Shown piece after piece: positions 23,722 through 36,049 of a stretch of DNA of 64,000 nt. Origin of the DNA: Lomentospora prolificans (Eukaryota > Ascomycota > Sordariomycetes > Microascales > Microascaceae); the NCBI GenBank assembly GCA_029532625.1, contig JARFXM010000009.1, forward strand, positions 2,356,001 to 2,420,000, written 5' to 3'. Numbering within the stretch: position 1 is the first letter of the stretch; each line of letters opens with the position of its first letter. The position numbers and the translations under genes are program-made. Under the pieces are notes generated by a model. It ran no database searches. It saw nothing but the letters and a program-made list of their open reading frames with translations, and was not told where the DNA came from.

Positions 23722-26700
23722 TCGCGGGACTGATTGTGGATGAAGACTCTACTGCTCTCGTCTTCAGAAGCGGAGGCGGAATCGCTGCGAATACAATCGG
23801 ACGAAAGGCGCCTGAAAGTCTGAAGGGTCATCGGCACGGATGAACGGTACCAGGTCCGTATTGATATGTGTCTCGCTGGCGAGGTACACCGTTGCCGCGC
23901 GCTGAGGCTCCAGTCACTTGGTCTTGCTTGATCCGATTAACATGGGAAACCACGTTGCTCCCTCGTCTGCGGGTTGTAAACTAGACCTGGAGAGGCATGT
24001 CTACCCCTGGCATCAAAGTGTACTTCTGAGGCCCCCTTTCCCCCGCCGAAACGAAGATGTCAAGGGTTGTGGTTTCTTCTGCAGGATGGATGACAGAGGC
24101 CAATACCCTCTCAGAGTATTGACCAATGACGCGAGCCGTTCTCCGAAAACGACCAGGGTTGTAGGTTGGAAAATAGAGTGGTGTCGTCTTGGACTCTCGC
24201 TCTCAAGGTGTTGGCCTCCGGTTTTCTCCATTGGACATGATGCAATTGATTTACTCGCGTTGTGACTGGGCCGTCACGGTGGGGAAAGGGGAGGTTAGGA
24301 GAAAATTATGGGGCCAAGAGGGCACTGCCCTTTGATGAAAGCTGTGTTGAAGGCGGCTAGCGGTGCGAGGAGTTGAGAGAGAGAAACCGTAGCAATAGTC
24401 GAGGGTGTAGCAGCAATCTGCTGCGAGATGATGGGGATCCGGCTTCGCAATTGTACCAATACACTATGAAGTAGTAGGTGCATAAAAATGAGGAGATCAG
24501 ACTTTGCGATTACAAAGTAGTACCTTACCACGCTGTGCTCTTCGAAGACATGTCCACCCATGTACCCGCTTGGCCTTGGCCTTGGGTCGTGATCAGGATG
24601 ACTCAGACAAGGAAATCGGGAATGACCTTGATCGTGGATCAGGGAAATGTGACCTAAGGAAGGGGGCTTCCCAATTGATCCATATCCCTGCTCCACACGC
24701 CTATGATGGCTTGGTCTCAGTTATGGGTCATTTGCTCTCTCGGTGCAAGCTGAAAACAAACCAAACACACCGCCAGCATTTGGACGTTCCAGGACTCGGA
24801 ATTGACTTCAATCCGCGAGGCCTGCAGCTGAGCAAAATGGCATGTAAAAATAACCCGGCGCAAGCCTTGATACCAACAGTGTTCTGGCTGGCCTGGGTAA
24901 CTCCATGACCGGATTAATAACGCACCTTTGCTGTGGATCCCCCTCAAAGAAAGGTGAGCGGCGAATTGATGCAGGCCAAGACCATTTGCAAGCCATTCCA
25001 AGAGGGGACTAGACTCTTCTCGGTGGACACTCTGACCGACCTAGGGAGATTGCTGATATAATTGGATTTTCATGTTGTTCTGCTCCACAGTGGTCGTATC
25101 CTGTCTAGCTCGTCCGCAGTCCCATCAAGCAGTCCGGTAATATGTGGAGAGCGCGTCCAGGTTTTTGTTTCCTTTTCTCTCGTCCCTTCCCAGCCAAGCG
25201 CACTAGGACGGTAGGAAATGGGGACCTTCTGGGGATTGTGGGCAGGAGGACATTAGTACAAAAATCTTTCCAGGGATTGAGTAAAACGGACTGTGGCGAA
25301 GATTCTCCAGGAACGGGGACACACAGTTACTCTGCATTACTAGCTAAACACGAGGACAGAAAAAGATTATTACTTCGAAGCATAGACCGTCCTAAACGGG
25401 ATCCAGATGCGAGGCAATTGGCCGGCTCCACGAGTGTACATCACGCCAAATCCTGCCTAGATTTGGTGCTGGAGCGGAAGGCGACGGCGGAGACATCCTG
25501 CCATAGATGGAGCTGGAAAGTACGGCGAGGAAGGCAGCTGATGCGAGTGTTTCGCCCCAACTTGCTTGGCACCCCGACCGCCCCAATCTGGGAAACGCCA
25601 GCAAAGTTAACAGCGGGCGACCTTCAGTTAGAATTTATTGACGGTGCGAGGGCAGGCAGTAGTGTCTCCCAGTCCAGGTATGGCGAGGTCCCGGTAAGGT
25701 CATATGGAAATTTTGGGCCTTCCCTGCTGCGCTGCGTTGTCTGTTTGACGCGCCCTTGAAACCCGGACTTGCACTCTGCTTTGGGTCAAGTCCTCAATTC
25801 GGTTAACTCGAAGTTTCGAGTACGGCGGTCTCCAAGTAATACGATCTCAAGTCCTTCATGACAGGCATCAGGCATCATGCAGGTGCCTTCTTTGGCACAA
25901 CACACTCGCACCTTCCGCACACATCAAGAATGGTGGCTTGTAGTTGTTCCTCGCAGGCATTACCTATGCGCGTCCTCACGGTACGCTTCGCCCCGTACTT
26001 GGTACGGTTGCAGTACATATTCAAAACCTCAGGCATGTGAGAAATTTCAGGGTACTTTGGTAAGAAGGGCGGCTATCCGACCGGAAGCTTTGCGGAATGC
26101 TCCTCTCTCGTGGTATCGACGGGAGCGCTTTCGCCGTTGATAAAGCCAGCTTTTCAGTGCTCGCGTTTCCCCAACGTGCCGCGTAGTCGTCGCTTTGCGG
26201 AAGAAATAACCCGACATGTCTCTTTTTTGTCGAGCTTGCTTATCTCCCCGGCCGGAAGCTGGTGACGGCTTGAGCCTTGCTCTTAATATGCAAGGCCGCC
26301 CTGACGGCACAGAAACGAGGGAAATTTTTTTTGGTTGGTGACGTCCACTTTTAACACGTACTTGTACGTAGCAACCCGTCAAAGTACAACTAAAACTGTG
26401 GATTCTGTAGCCGCTATGTCTAAGAAGGACACCAAACTATGGGGAAGGCACTTCGTGCATGTCTAAGTGGTTCATATACCCTTCAGTACCGGTTTCATTT
26501 GCTGAGGATTCCAGCCAATGTGTGATTGCACTAAATTGTACCCCCATCGATTATCGCCTGTAACCCTGATAGCTCCAATTTTGACGATTGTGCTCTAGTC
26601 TCTAAAGGCGGCGATTGTGCCCCAAGATTCTCTTGATATCAGTTAGAAGTTGAGGTCGGTGGGAAAGTCCTTACGGAGTATGTAGGCGGAAACTTGTTCG

Positions 26701-26920
26701 AGACGCCATTCCCACTTGCAGTTACAAGATCGATACATGGTTTTGAAGGAATCTTGAAGTTACCGCGCAGGCTCCCAGAAGGTGCGGGACGCACTGTGCT
26801 GTAGTGCTCTTTCCGTCGAAGCGGCCGAGAAGCTTTTCCCTCCCAAATGCCCGCAAGTCTGTGACACTGATCCCTCGGTGGCGCCAAGCCACAAGGAAAT
26901 ATGACCTGCGTGTGGATAAT

Positions 26921-26944
26921 CCCCCCGGGGGGGGGGGAGGGGTG
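26921..26944 (+). repeat. C6G11 tract
   Basis: Six C residues are directly followed by eleven G residues and a further G-rich tail. It could form hairpins or G-quadruplexes and is a likely place for sequencing-length errors. Confidence 0.85.
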
Positions 26945-27840
26945 TGTATCGTCGAAAGTATTAGGCCAACACTACTTTCTGGACCGTACCTTGGAGTACA
27001 CAATAGCTACGGGAAGTGTTTCGCTGGCGCCCTTACTCCGGATTCCCATCATGGCATAAGTCTGAGGAAGAGAATGGAAGAAAAAAAAAAGGCACAGAAG
27101 TATAATAACCAACGCCCCCCCTCCCCCACCATCCATCGTTCCTTTCTTGGCCTTTTTGGCCTTTTGAGGATCTCGAGCATGGGCTCATCTAGACATTCAT
27201 CTAACCCAGTCAACGGTTTTCAGCCCCGGTGTCTATTCTGTCATTATTCCCGAGTGTAGTTGCAGCTTCATGCTCGCCCTCTCTTGTCCCGTCCTCAAAC
27301 TGTCTTAGTTCGACATCATTGCCTACCCCTTCATCGCCATTGTCGTGACTTGGTCGTCTTCCCCTGCCCTGACCCGTCCTAACCACGAATAACTTACACC
27401 ACTTCCACCTATATCTTTGCACGCGAGCCGTCCAATGCTCGAGGTACCACCTAAAACCCTACCAAAGCAAAGGAGTGTCGAAGCTTCCATGGGAAGCAGT
27501 CTGTCAGTTCGGTGTCGTCGCACCCTAAGATCACAACTTATACCTTAAAAGGTTACATCTCGTTCCGTCTTCGATGTTGCGATAAAACAACCAGAGCTCT
27601 TTTACAACCTCTCCACTCTCCAATTACCCCTTCTCCACTCAAACATCAATATTAAAAAGCTAGAAAAAAACACGGCTCCAAAATCTACTCGAAAGAAGGC
27701 TCTAAATCGCACATTCTGGAACCACGACTTGCCCACCGATCAAGCAGTACTTAGTTCACCCAGCCAACTGCTCTCTCGATACCTGAATCCGACAGGCGGA
27801 ATTGTCATTGAATCCCAAGAACCGTGAACCATCAGGCACA

Positions 27841-30800
27841 ATGGCGTCGCAAAATCCAACGCCGATTGCAATCAGCCCTGCTCCCCTGCTAGCACCGGCA
27901 ACTAGCAAGCCAGAGGCTACGACAGTCCCAGTAGCTACCATCAATCCGGCGAAAACGACTATTCAGAATAACCCGCCGCCTCCGAAGAAGCGTACGTCTA
28001 CGGGCACCGACTCGTCCGCTCCGGCCAAGGTAACTAAGCGGCGTGCCGCGCGAGCTTGTGTGTCGTGTCGCGCTCGCAAGGTGCGCTGCGACGTTGTGGA
28101 GGGCGCGCCCTGCGGGAATTGTAGGTGGGATAATGTCGAGTGTGTGGTTCAAGAATCTCGAAGGAGAAAGTGAGTTGATTTTTCCCATTTTCCTTTCTAT
28201 CCATCTTTTCTACTCTCACGATTCCCCCATCACGGGAATGTTCCTCCGTCATCTGGGAATGCGGTGCACATGTTTGACCCGGGCGGGTTTCCCCTCTCAC
28301 GATACTCACCCTGTACGTCTAATTCTTGGCTTGCAATGGTACAACAAGAAACAATGGATTACCTGCTCGCTTGCGCAGAGACGAAGGCGGGTGAGCGGAA
28401 GTCATGAGGCCTGCCGCCGCGGTTATGGAAAACAGAATACCACGCTCATTTCCAGCCATGACGCAGCCTGCATGGCCGCGCCGACATGTTCCTTGTTTCC
28501 CTTAACTGGCACACTGGAACAAGGCGCCAAAAGAAGAAAAATACCCCATGCACCCAATTCCCATGCACACTGAACACAGGATTTTGAGGCCTAGAAAAAG
28601 AAATTGGAAACCTAGTAACGGGATCGGTTCGCACAGAACGTGCTAACATGGACTCCCAATTTTTAGGAAGAACATTCACCAACTCACCGCAAATGCCGTG
28701 GCCGCCAGACACATGTCGGTATCCTCGGCGTCCGAGGCTCAAGCGAAGCCTACCTCCGGCGTCGGCTCTAACCCAATTCCGATCACGAGCTCCGCACCTC
28801 TCCACCTTGGTCCTGACGCAGCGGCCTCGCTGAACCCCAACGCCGGGAATGCTGGGTCGTTTTTGGGAGCGGGATTGGGTGGTGCGTTTCCAAATCTGCC
28901 ATGTAAGTGTCCTATATTTTCTTCTCCGCTGGTCCAGATTCAACGGTACCCCACCATCACCCTCGTACAACATAGCCATCCACCAGTTCTTGGCTTCCAG
29001 GGGGTGGGTCACGAGCGCTGTGACAGTCGCACCTGCCTCAATGTCCTAGTGGCAATTTCCCCCCCCACTATCACATGTAAATCACGAAGCAGTCAAGGAA
29101 CCCTTGTCACCAAACTGAAGAGCAGAACGAAGAGTGCCAAAGTTGTCAAAAGAGGAGGCCAAAACGGTGTCGGAGAAAAGGGAAGACAAAAGAAGGGAAC
29201 ATGTTGGGACAGCGAGGGACAAAATAATGACGACAAGCGGCATCTCGACTGTCGAGTTGAGGAACAAGTGTTCCGCCAATGGCCAGAAACCGCGAGCCAA
29301 GACCTAGGAAATGTTCAACTCTACGTCACTCACACAAAACCAACGTGTGCTTGAGCCATTCACTCACATATTTTGTTTCTAGATCAACAATCTGGTTACG
29401 GTAACATCACCGACGAGAACTCTCGCCGCCTCTTGACCAGCCTTCTCAACCAGGTTGCCCTTTTCGGAGGAAACAACCAGTTCCTTACGAACCCCGACGA
29501 GCTCGATGTAAACACCCTGCTCCCACCCTTTATTCGCCCCTTCCCTTCGAAGGTATCTGCCCAAGATGTAAAATTCTTGCGTGAGAAGGGCGCTCTGAGC
29601 CTTCCCAACGCCCCGCTCCAGAACGCCCTCCTCCAGGCCTATGCCGAATATGTGCACCCTTACATGCCCTTGTTAGACATGCAAGAGTTCCTTGGCATCA
29701 TCAATGCGGGGGATGGGTCTCGCGGCCAGCTTAGTTTGTTCCTTTATCAGGCTGTCTTGTTTGCCGCCACAGCTTTTGTCGATATGAAGCATCTCCGTGA
29801 GGCTGGCTACGCTACCAGGAAAGCCGCTCGCAAAGCCTTTTTCCAGCGGACGAGAGTAAGTTCTACGGTTCGGTTCGAGTTTGGTTAAAGGTTAATACTA
29901 ACCGTCTTTATAGTTGCTGTATGACTTCGACTACGAGGCCGACCGTGTCATCCTTGTGCAGGGTCTACTTCTTAAGACCTTCTGGTATGAGAGCCCCGAC
30001 GATCAGAAGGACACATGGCACTGGATGGGTGTCGCTATCAGCCTTGCCCATACTATTGGCCTTCACCGAAACCCCATGGCGTCCAATATGCCTACTAGGA
30101 AACAGAAATTGTGGAAGCGCATCTGGTGGTCCTGCTTCATGAGAGACCGTCTAATTGCCCTTGGCATGAGACGTCCTACTAGAATCAAGGATGAAGACTT
30201 TGACGTCCCCATGTTGGAGAAGGGTGACTTTGATATCGAGTGCCTCGCCGAGGACAACACCACGGTATCCGCCGACTGTGCCGTCATGAGGGATCTATCC
30301 GTCCAAGAAGATCTCGCCGAATTGTGTATCGCGAAAGCGCAGCTTTGTATTCTCATCAGCCGCATGCTCAAAGCCCAATACTCGGTTCTGGCACGGGATA
30401 AGGTTGCGCCCGACAATACTACTCATAGCACCATGATGCTACTCCCTAACAAGGCCAATAATGTTGAGATGGTCAAGACGGTGGACCTAGATCTCATTTC
30501 TTGGGAGAGCGCCCTTCCCGAGGCCTGTCAATATCGTCCTCTGACACCCCTAGATGTCCGAGATGGCAAATCCACCGTTGCTGTTCATCGCACTCTCCTC
30601 CACATGGTTTATCACACGACCGTTTCGGCTCTTCACCGGCCCCAATTCTTGCCAGCTTCGCCAGTTCACGCTCTGATTGCCTCTCGGCCCGTCCAGGAGA
30701 TGGCGAGAATCCGAGTCCGGGATGCTGCGGCTCGCATCACCCTGATGGCTGCAGATCTTCACCGCTACAGACTTGAGCGGTATCTGCCAACGACTGGTGT

Positions 30801-31563
30801 CACTGTCGTTCTCCCCGCCATGATTATCCATCTCTTGGATATGAAGAACCCGATATCCCAGACCCGAGAACGCGCTATTCGTGGTTTCAAGCAGTGCATG
30901 AAGGTCATGGAGAAGTTGCGGGACATATACGCCGCTGCAGATTACGCTGCTGGCTTCCTCGATGCTGCGCTCCGCAAGGCCTCGATTGATCTGAGCGCGC
31001 CCACTCCCGTTACAGTCGTACCGCCCAGCTCCAAGTACAGTGCCCAAGGTGTGTCGGCGCAGACCCCGCCGCCGGATAACGCCCCTTACATGACTACACC
31101 CGAGGCGTCGTTGTACACGGCGAATTACTCCCAGGAGCAGCCTACCACAACGTTCACTCCCCCCGCAACCATGGCCACTCCCCTTGCAGTGTCGGCAGCG
31201 TCTCCTCCTCACACCGAGAGGGACCTCGATTCAACTGCTTACGAGATGACCCCCAGCGCCAGCGGGTCATCCGAGGAAATGAGCCTAGATTACGATCTGA
31301 TCCAGAATGCCGGCACCAACGGCATCGTCGGAACTGGGGAGGGTAACTGGAATGCCGATGTCGACATGGATCAGTGGCTCCAGTTCCCTCCGGAGGGTGT
31401 CAATAACTCGGACGACACATTCATGGCCGGCATGTTCAATGATGAGGGTGCCGCGCAGTTGGTATCCGAGCAAACTCTCTCTTGGACTACCAACTTCTCC
31501 ACAGAGAGCGCGTCCTTGGAACAGCCCACTATTGGGCCGACTGATATGACCGTCCAGCTTTGA
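27841..31563 (+). CDS. Zn(II)2Cys6 transcription factor of the Ctf1/FarA/FarB type
   Basis: Four exons: 27841-28169, 28667-28902, 29383-29855 and 29914-31563, giving 895 residues, close to known Ctf1 proteins. The zinc cluster is residues about 76-103: CVSCRARKVRC, then CGNCRWDNVEC, preceded by the basic KRRAARA. The fungal-specific transcription-factor domain follows (about 230-560), with YVHPYMPLLD, WYESPDDQKDTWHWMGVAISLAHTIG split in identity with Ctf1, and RIWWSCFMRDRLIALGMRRP. The C-terminal third is Ser/Thr/Pro-rich and acidic, suitable for activation. Ctf1 and Far regulators bind CCGAGG-type sites and induce beta-oxidation and cutinase genes in response to fatty acids; that role is inferred from family. 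The ATG at 27841 lies in cacaATGg and is the first ATG of the frame. Introns 1 and 2 are long (497 and 480 bases). Branch sequence GCTAAC is visible before the exon 2 acceptor. Confidence 0.88.
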
Positions 31564-33083
31564 GCGGCCCCCCGGCTCAAATTAAATAACCTTATAATCG
31601 TTACTTGTTTTTCAACTGTTCGATCCCACTCTGTGGGCAAATTTCCTATTCTCAATTATATCAGAGGGATCTTTATGAGGACAAAGGCGAATTCAAAAGC
31701 CGTCAAAAGTTTAGTCTTTGTTTGTTTTGCTGTGTTTTTTTATTCCTGAATTCTTTTACAGACGCATCTCGGGTTTCATTGGCGGAGTCGGAGGGATACG
31801 GACTATCTTGTGCGATCTTTTGCAATACGTTTGGGGAACATGTGTTGTTGTATATCTTTCTGCTGGAATATGGGATTAAGTATTTGCGACGCTAGTGGGA
31901 GCCGGCCGCGCATACAACTAGCGGCCGTGTTGGCTTAACAAGCGCGGGGTGAGAGCCCCCGCATCTCCGATACACCCGGAGCCGAGAAGGCCCGGCGCTG
32001 ATCGGCAGCACACATACGTTATACGTTCAAAAGAGCGTTCTAATGCACGATATATCATGGTGGTTTTGGGAGGAAAATAAAATACAAAACAATTTTGATA
32101 TCGACAACTCGTTAAATTCCCGCCCTTCGACAGTTCCAGAGCTTGTTGTGACTTGGCGAGACCCCGACCACCTGTTGTCTGCAATACGCCTGTCTCGGGC
32201 TGATCTGCCTTTTAGTAGAATGCGAGCTCTCCAACCATACATTGCTTCTTCGACCGGCACAAGAATGTAGGATTTCTAGAGATGGTGCGGTCTATCCTTG
32301 TACCTAATCAACGGATATACGAACAGGGATAATCCTCTGTTTCGACTTGCTAGGAAGCACCTTTGTATTCCTCAAAGGTCACCTGGCTGCCCATAAAATC
32401 AGGGATCAATGCATCGTCGAATTTGCCAATGAGGAACGCCCGCGGCAGGCTCGTTTCAATGAGTTGGCGAATGGGGAAAAGGTGGCTTTCCGCAGCTTTC
32501 TCTACTCGTCAACAGCACAACAGTGGAAAAGGCCAAAAATGAGGGTTTCTCTTTGGGTCGGCGCTCCACGAGATGGTATATAAGGCCGGTATCCCTGCCC
32601 TACTTGCGAGTCAGGTTCCGACGGGCTTACTCCGACGCCGCGTCTTTATGGCTTTTGAGATGGCTTGACTGTCGCTTCACCGTGTCTAGAAAAGTCCTAC
32701 TTTCTCTAGTACCTTTCATCCCATAATTCTTGTTTATACACTTGCTTCTGCAGCCTCGCTTATTGATCTCTCATACTCCTATCATCCATCTACTATCCAA
32801 GTGAAATGGATCAATGGGAAATACATCATCGATCGAATCTAGCCCACCATCTAATCGACGCGAATAACGTTCAGTTATAGTTTCTCGACAAACCTAGATA
32901 TGTCCATTTGGTCTTGGCGGACAATATGCCGTGAATTCAGTCAGAGCTCTATGTTCCTCTCCATCGTATGATCGCAGTGCGTGTCGACTCTGGCGATGCC
33001 GGAATGACTTTCCAATAATCCATTCTCAGACTTGGTGCCGTAAGTCTTAGTCTCCAACATCGTCCGTCGTATTTGGTGAGTCA
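31564..33083. other. intergenic region with an isolated TATA-like site
   Basis: This holds the 3' flank of the Ctf1-like gene and then sequence with no supported gene. A TATATAAG occurs at 32577-32584, 500 bases before the first recognisable part of the ankyrin-type relic. It is followed by a pyrimidine-rich stretch, as if an old promoter and leader survive. Confidence 0.4.
32577..32584 (+). promoter_or_regulatory. TATA-like element upstream of the relic gene
   Basis: TATATAAG in a G/C-containing context, followed by CT-rich sequence to about 32800. It could be the fossil promoter of the pseudogene starting near 33.1 kb. Support is positional only. Confidence 0.3.
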
Positions 33084-34304
33084 GTGTGCCAACTATATCC
33101 TACCACAAGGTTACTGGCCTTCCTCGGCGAACAAGTCACAATGCAGTTCATGAGCCAACCCATGGGCTGGGCGGACAACATCATTCTGGCCATGGCTCCC
33201 TTGGGCATCATCACTGCGACTGTCGGTGCTAATAGAGTCGGTGGTCCTTCGTGGCAGAAGGCGCTTATCGGGAGAGCCAGAGAGAATGACGCTGTGGCCG
33301 AAGCGGAAAATTCGTGTCGTCTACGTCGATCAGTCCCTGCGGGTTCACCATTCAATTCATTGGCTTGCGAGGGACGCCCTGGTCCACGTCAATCGCTCAA
33401 CTCGGCGCAGTCCTCGTGATGACTTGTTTCAGGGCATGGATTCGACGCGGACTTGCGAGGCCGCCGTAGTGCCAACGCCTTCCTCTGGGCTTCGAGCTTG
33501 AGTGATATGCAACAACCTTGGGAGATACCAATAATGCACCTTGGCCGGGGGCCCCGAAATCCAAAGATGGAGATGAGACTCTGGACTCCGAGAATGGATT
33601 TGCTGATGGACTTGGGGGAATAGTGACTGGAAGCGGTCCTAACATTCATAAGACTCTAGGAGAACCGCAGGGTAACGGAGATTATATGACAATTGATAAT
33701 GAAAGTTCAACGGCACACGCGGTGGTGTCGCTGAGGAGGCGGAAAAAGGGAATGGCACTCTGGAAGTTCAGAATTAAAGGCTCGTTGGCCCGGGACCGGA
33801 TTCCGGCGACCGACCACGGGATCCAGAGAGCCGAATCAGATACAAGAGCGGGGAGCTGACCCGAGTCGATTTCGCCGAAGTACAGACCGACGACAGTGAG
33901 GAACGAAATAGCTTCTTAGCAGCGGAGTCGCACGACTCGTTGCAACTGCCGTATGCGCAGGACGTGTTCTCTGCTTTATGTGTGTTATAGAACAGACAAT
34001 TCATTCCACAGAGGGGGAAGTTGGGATACAGCCCGAAGACACCAGCAGCGAACATAGCTGGAAATCCTTCACGCTCCTGAACGACCGACTGTCGAAGATA
34101 GTGCAGGGCGTCTATAGCACCGGACTAAGGCGGTATGGATCAGATCTACATGGTATCATCCCACCACTAAGGGTGGAGCAGAAGCTCCCTCAGACCGAGG
34201 CAATCGTCGATTTGGCTAGACAGCAGGCCAAGCCGCTTACGACCTTGCTCCGTCGGTCGCGCGTGTCACTTATTCTGCCGGTTTTAAGAGAAGGACGAGC
34301 TTAG
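33084..34304 (+). pseudogene. relic of a fungal ankyrin-type membrane protein
   Basis: At least four stretches, in order and on one strand but in different frames, match a family of large fungal proteins often annotated as ankyrin-repeat proteins. They are 33111-33308 (FLGEQVT, MGWADNIILAMAPLGIIT, GGPSWQKALIGRAREN), 33338-33466 (FTIQFIGLRGTPWS, SIAQLGAVLVMTCFRAWIRR), 33928-33981 (LQLPYAQDVFSAL) and 34056-34295 (SWKSFTLLNDRLS, GIIPPLRVEQKLP, EAIVDLARQQAKP). The first two run through predicted membrane segments. Between them the sequence is too short for the intact family, so internal deletion is likely, and stops and frameshifts separate every pair. No ankyrin repeats remain downstream that I can recognise. 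Function of intact members is unknown; they are often linked to STAND-like or incompatibility gene families, which is only an association. The gene is clearly broken. Family assignment is from memory of conserved motifs. Confidence 0.72.
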
Positions 34305-36049
34305 AGAGCGAGTCGTCGTTGAATTTGAGCTTCTCTGTCTTTCGAGACACATCTCGATAATCTCATTCCCAACCTCCTACCCCCTGGTGAACTCGCTGCT
34401 GAGATTTATTCGTCCGCTTGTTACAAAGGCTGTGTCTGGGCAGGCTTTGAGACAGGGTGTCCTAAACAGTTTTGTGACTCTTGCAACTAGCGTGGCCACG
34501 ACTCGCCCGCCCCATCTAAGCTCTCAATAACAAGTTGGCGAGCGGTGGGTGGCGATGGAGATGACGAGAAGTGGCTAGAGTTGACGAGCATTCAAGTTGA
34601 AGATGCCGAAAATAGGGCACAGCTAACCAGCGAGAAGGTAATGTCCTGGACATCTTGATCCTTTTTGGCAGTTATGGGCAGTCTTCGAATATCTGACACC
34701 AATCTGCGGGGAGAGCACAGAGCATTCACGGAAACAGGCATATCTGGCAAGGAGATTTGTACCTTTAATATCATCCCAGCCGACAAATGGTACCTGTCGA
34801 GTTTCAAGGCGATACCCATGTACATAATTAGCGATATCTGGTGTTGTGTGGAGAAGTTCCGATGCATAGCAATTTCTCCGCTTCAGTCGCAGCCTTTCAT
34901 CTTTTCATGCAAGGGTCCAACGAGTGTACCGGAAGATGGATTTGGGTTGTAAATGCACTGTGTTTTGCGTAGTGATCCACCTCAGTCCAAGGATGCGTCA
35001 TTAGCGCCTCGAAACACCCTCAACGCTTCTACAACTTGGCTTCCAAGAAAACTACTTTGGCTGGCCAGCCAGCTGGCTAATGGGAAGTTGGGCCTCAGGC
35101 ACGAACTGGATGGCGTCACATGTATTGCACAAATAAAACACGTACTGTGCAGGATACCTAGGAGCGACTCGGCCGCAGGTTGATTTATCGTCACGGCGTC
35201 CGATTGACGTGCCGCAACTAGTACCGTTGTTCTGGATTGGATTGGATCCCTGTTTTCCCCTTAGTTCGGCTCTCGTTGAATGGGTTTGCTTTCCTTTTCA
35301 TCTCATTTCCAGCCGCCGCAGCTGCTCAAATGGACGTGGTGGCAGAACGTTCCTTCCGAGACATTGACCTCTGCCTTCGTCTTCCACTTGTCGCCATCCT
35401 GTCAAACGGACTGACATTTGGAGCAACTGCTGGCTTCATGTAGAGAAGCAAGGAACTAGACAAGGATCCCTGCCCGACCCGTGGCAACCGCCTCATATAA
35501 CTCTCTTTTTATTTGTTCCCTCTTTTTTTCTCTTTGATACTTCTCCAAGCCATCAGAGTCATTCTGACTCTGGTCCTTGCTTCAACTTTTCATCGGATCA
35601 TTCGCACAATAGTCGACGCGTTTCTCCCTCCCTTCGCCGCTGTCTTTCGACCACGAGCGTATTCGCTCATTTCTTGCTTTTTCCTACCGTGTCTGCCTGC
35701 TACCTCAACGGCTCTCTCCACCTTCCTTAACTCACGACCACCACTTTCGAGCCCTTCTCGGATATTCCAGCCATACCTCGCATGATGCCTTCATACATAT
35801 CCAACGACCTCTCGACGACCATGGGTATGTATCCGATTGTCGACGTTGCCTTTCCTCCGGGGCCTTAGGATCCAACTTGCGAGAAATCCGACATGCTTCG
35901 CATCACGCTCATGCCTGCCACGACAGCCGTTACTAACCCGCAGACACCAGACACCAAAACTTAACCATAATAACAACACCATTCAGTGACCGAACCGAAG
36001 TGGCCGGAACCCAGTCATTGCGGAGACGTACTTCATATTCCCTTTAATC
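34305..36049. other. intergenic region, promoter of the GAR-domain gene
   Basis: 34.3-35.2 kb may contain further decayed remnants of the relic gene, but I recognise none. From 35.2 kb the plus strand is pyrimidine-rich. A donor (ATGG-GTATGT near 35824) and a matching acceptor (TTCAG near 35985) suggest a 5' leader intron. The spliced upstream ATG is not in frame with the main coding region. Confidence 0.45.

Larger units (their letters stand above)
17425..27840. other. 10.4-kb gene desert
   Basis: No open frame here has a recognisable family motif or splices convincingly to another. The longest plus-strand frame (25142-25759, 205 codons) has no homologous feel, no membrane segments and no repeats. 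The stretch holds an AT/GT microsatellite near 19670, C- and G-runs at 21661-21716 and 26921-26944, and perfect palindromes at 21863-21887 and 23706-23721. Base composition looks balanced, so it is not an obviously RIP-mutated AT-rich block. The last 400 bases, pyrimidine-rich, are presumably promoter and leader of the downstream regulator. Confidence 0.5.

Noticed and set aside
25142..25759. 205-codon plus-strand open frame in the desert
   Set aside because: No family motif, no splice partners and no compositional sign of coding; plausible by chance in balanced-GC DNA.
35785..36049. Upstream ATG and short exon before the Kar9-like gene
   Set aside because: Its best splice donor joins out of frame with the main coding region, so it is better read as a 5' leader with an intron.
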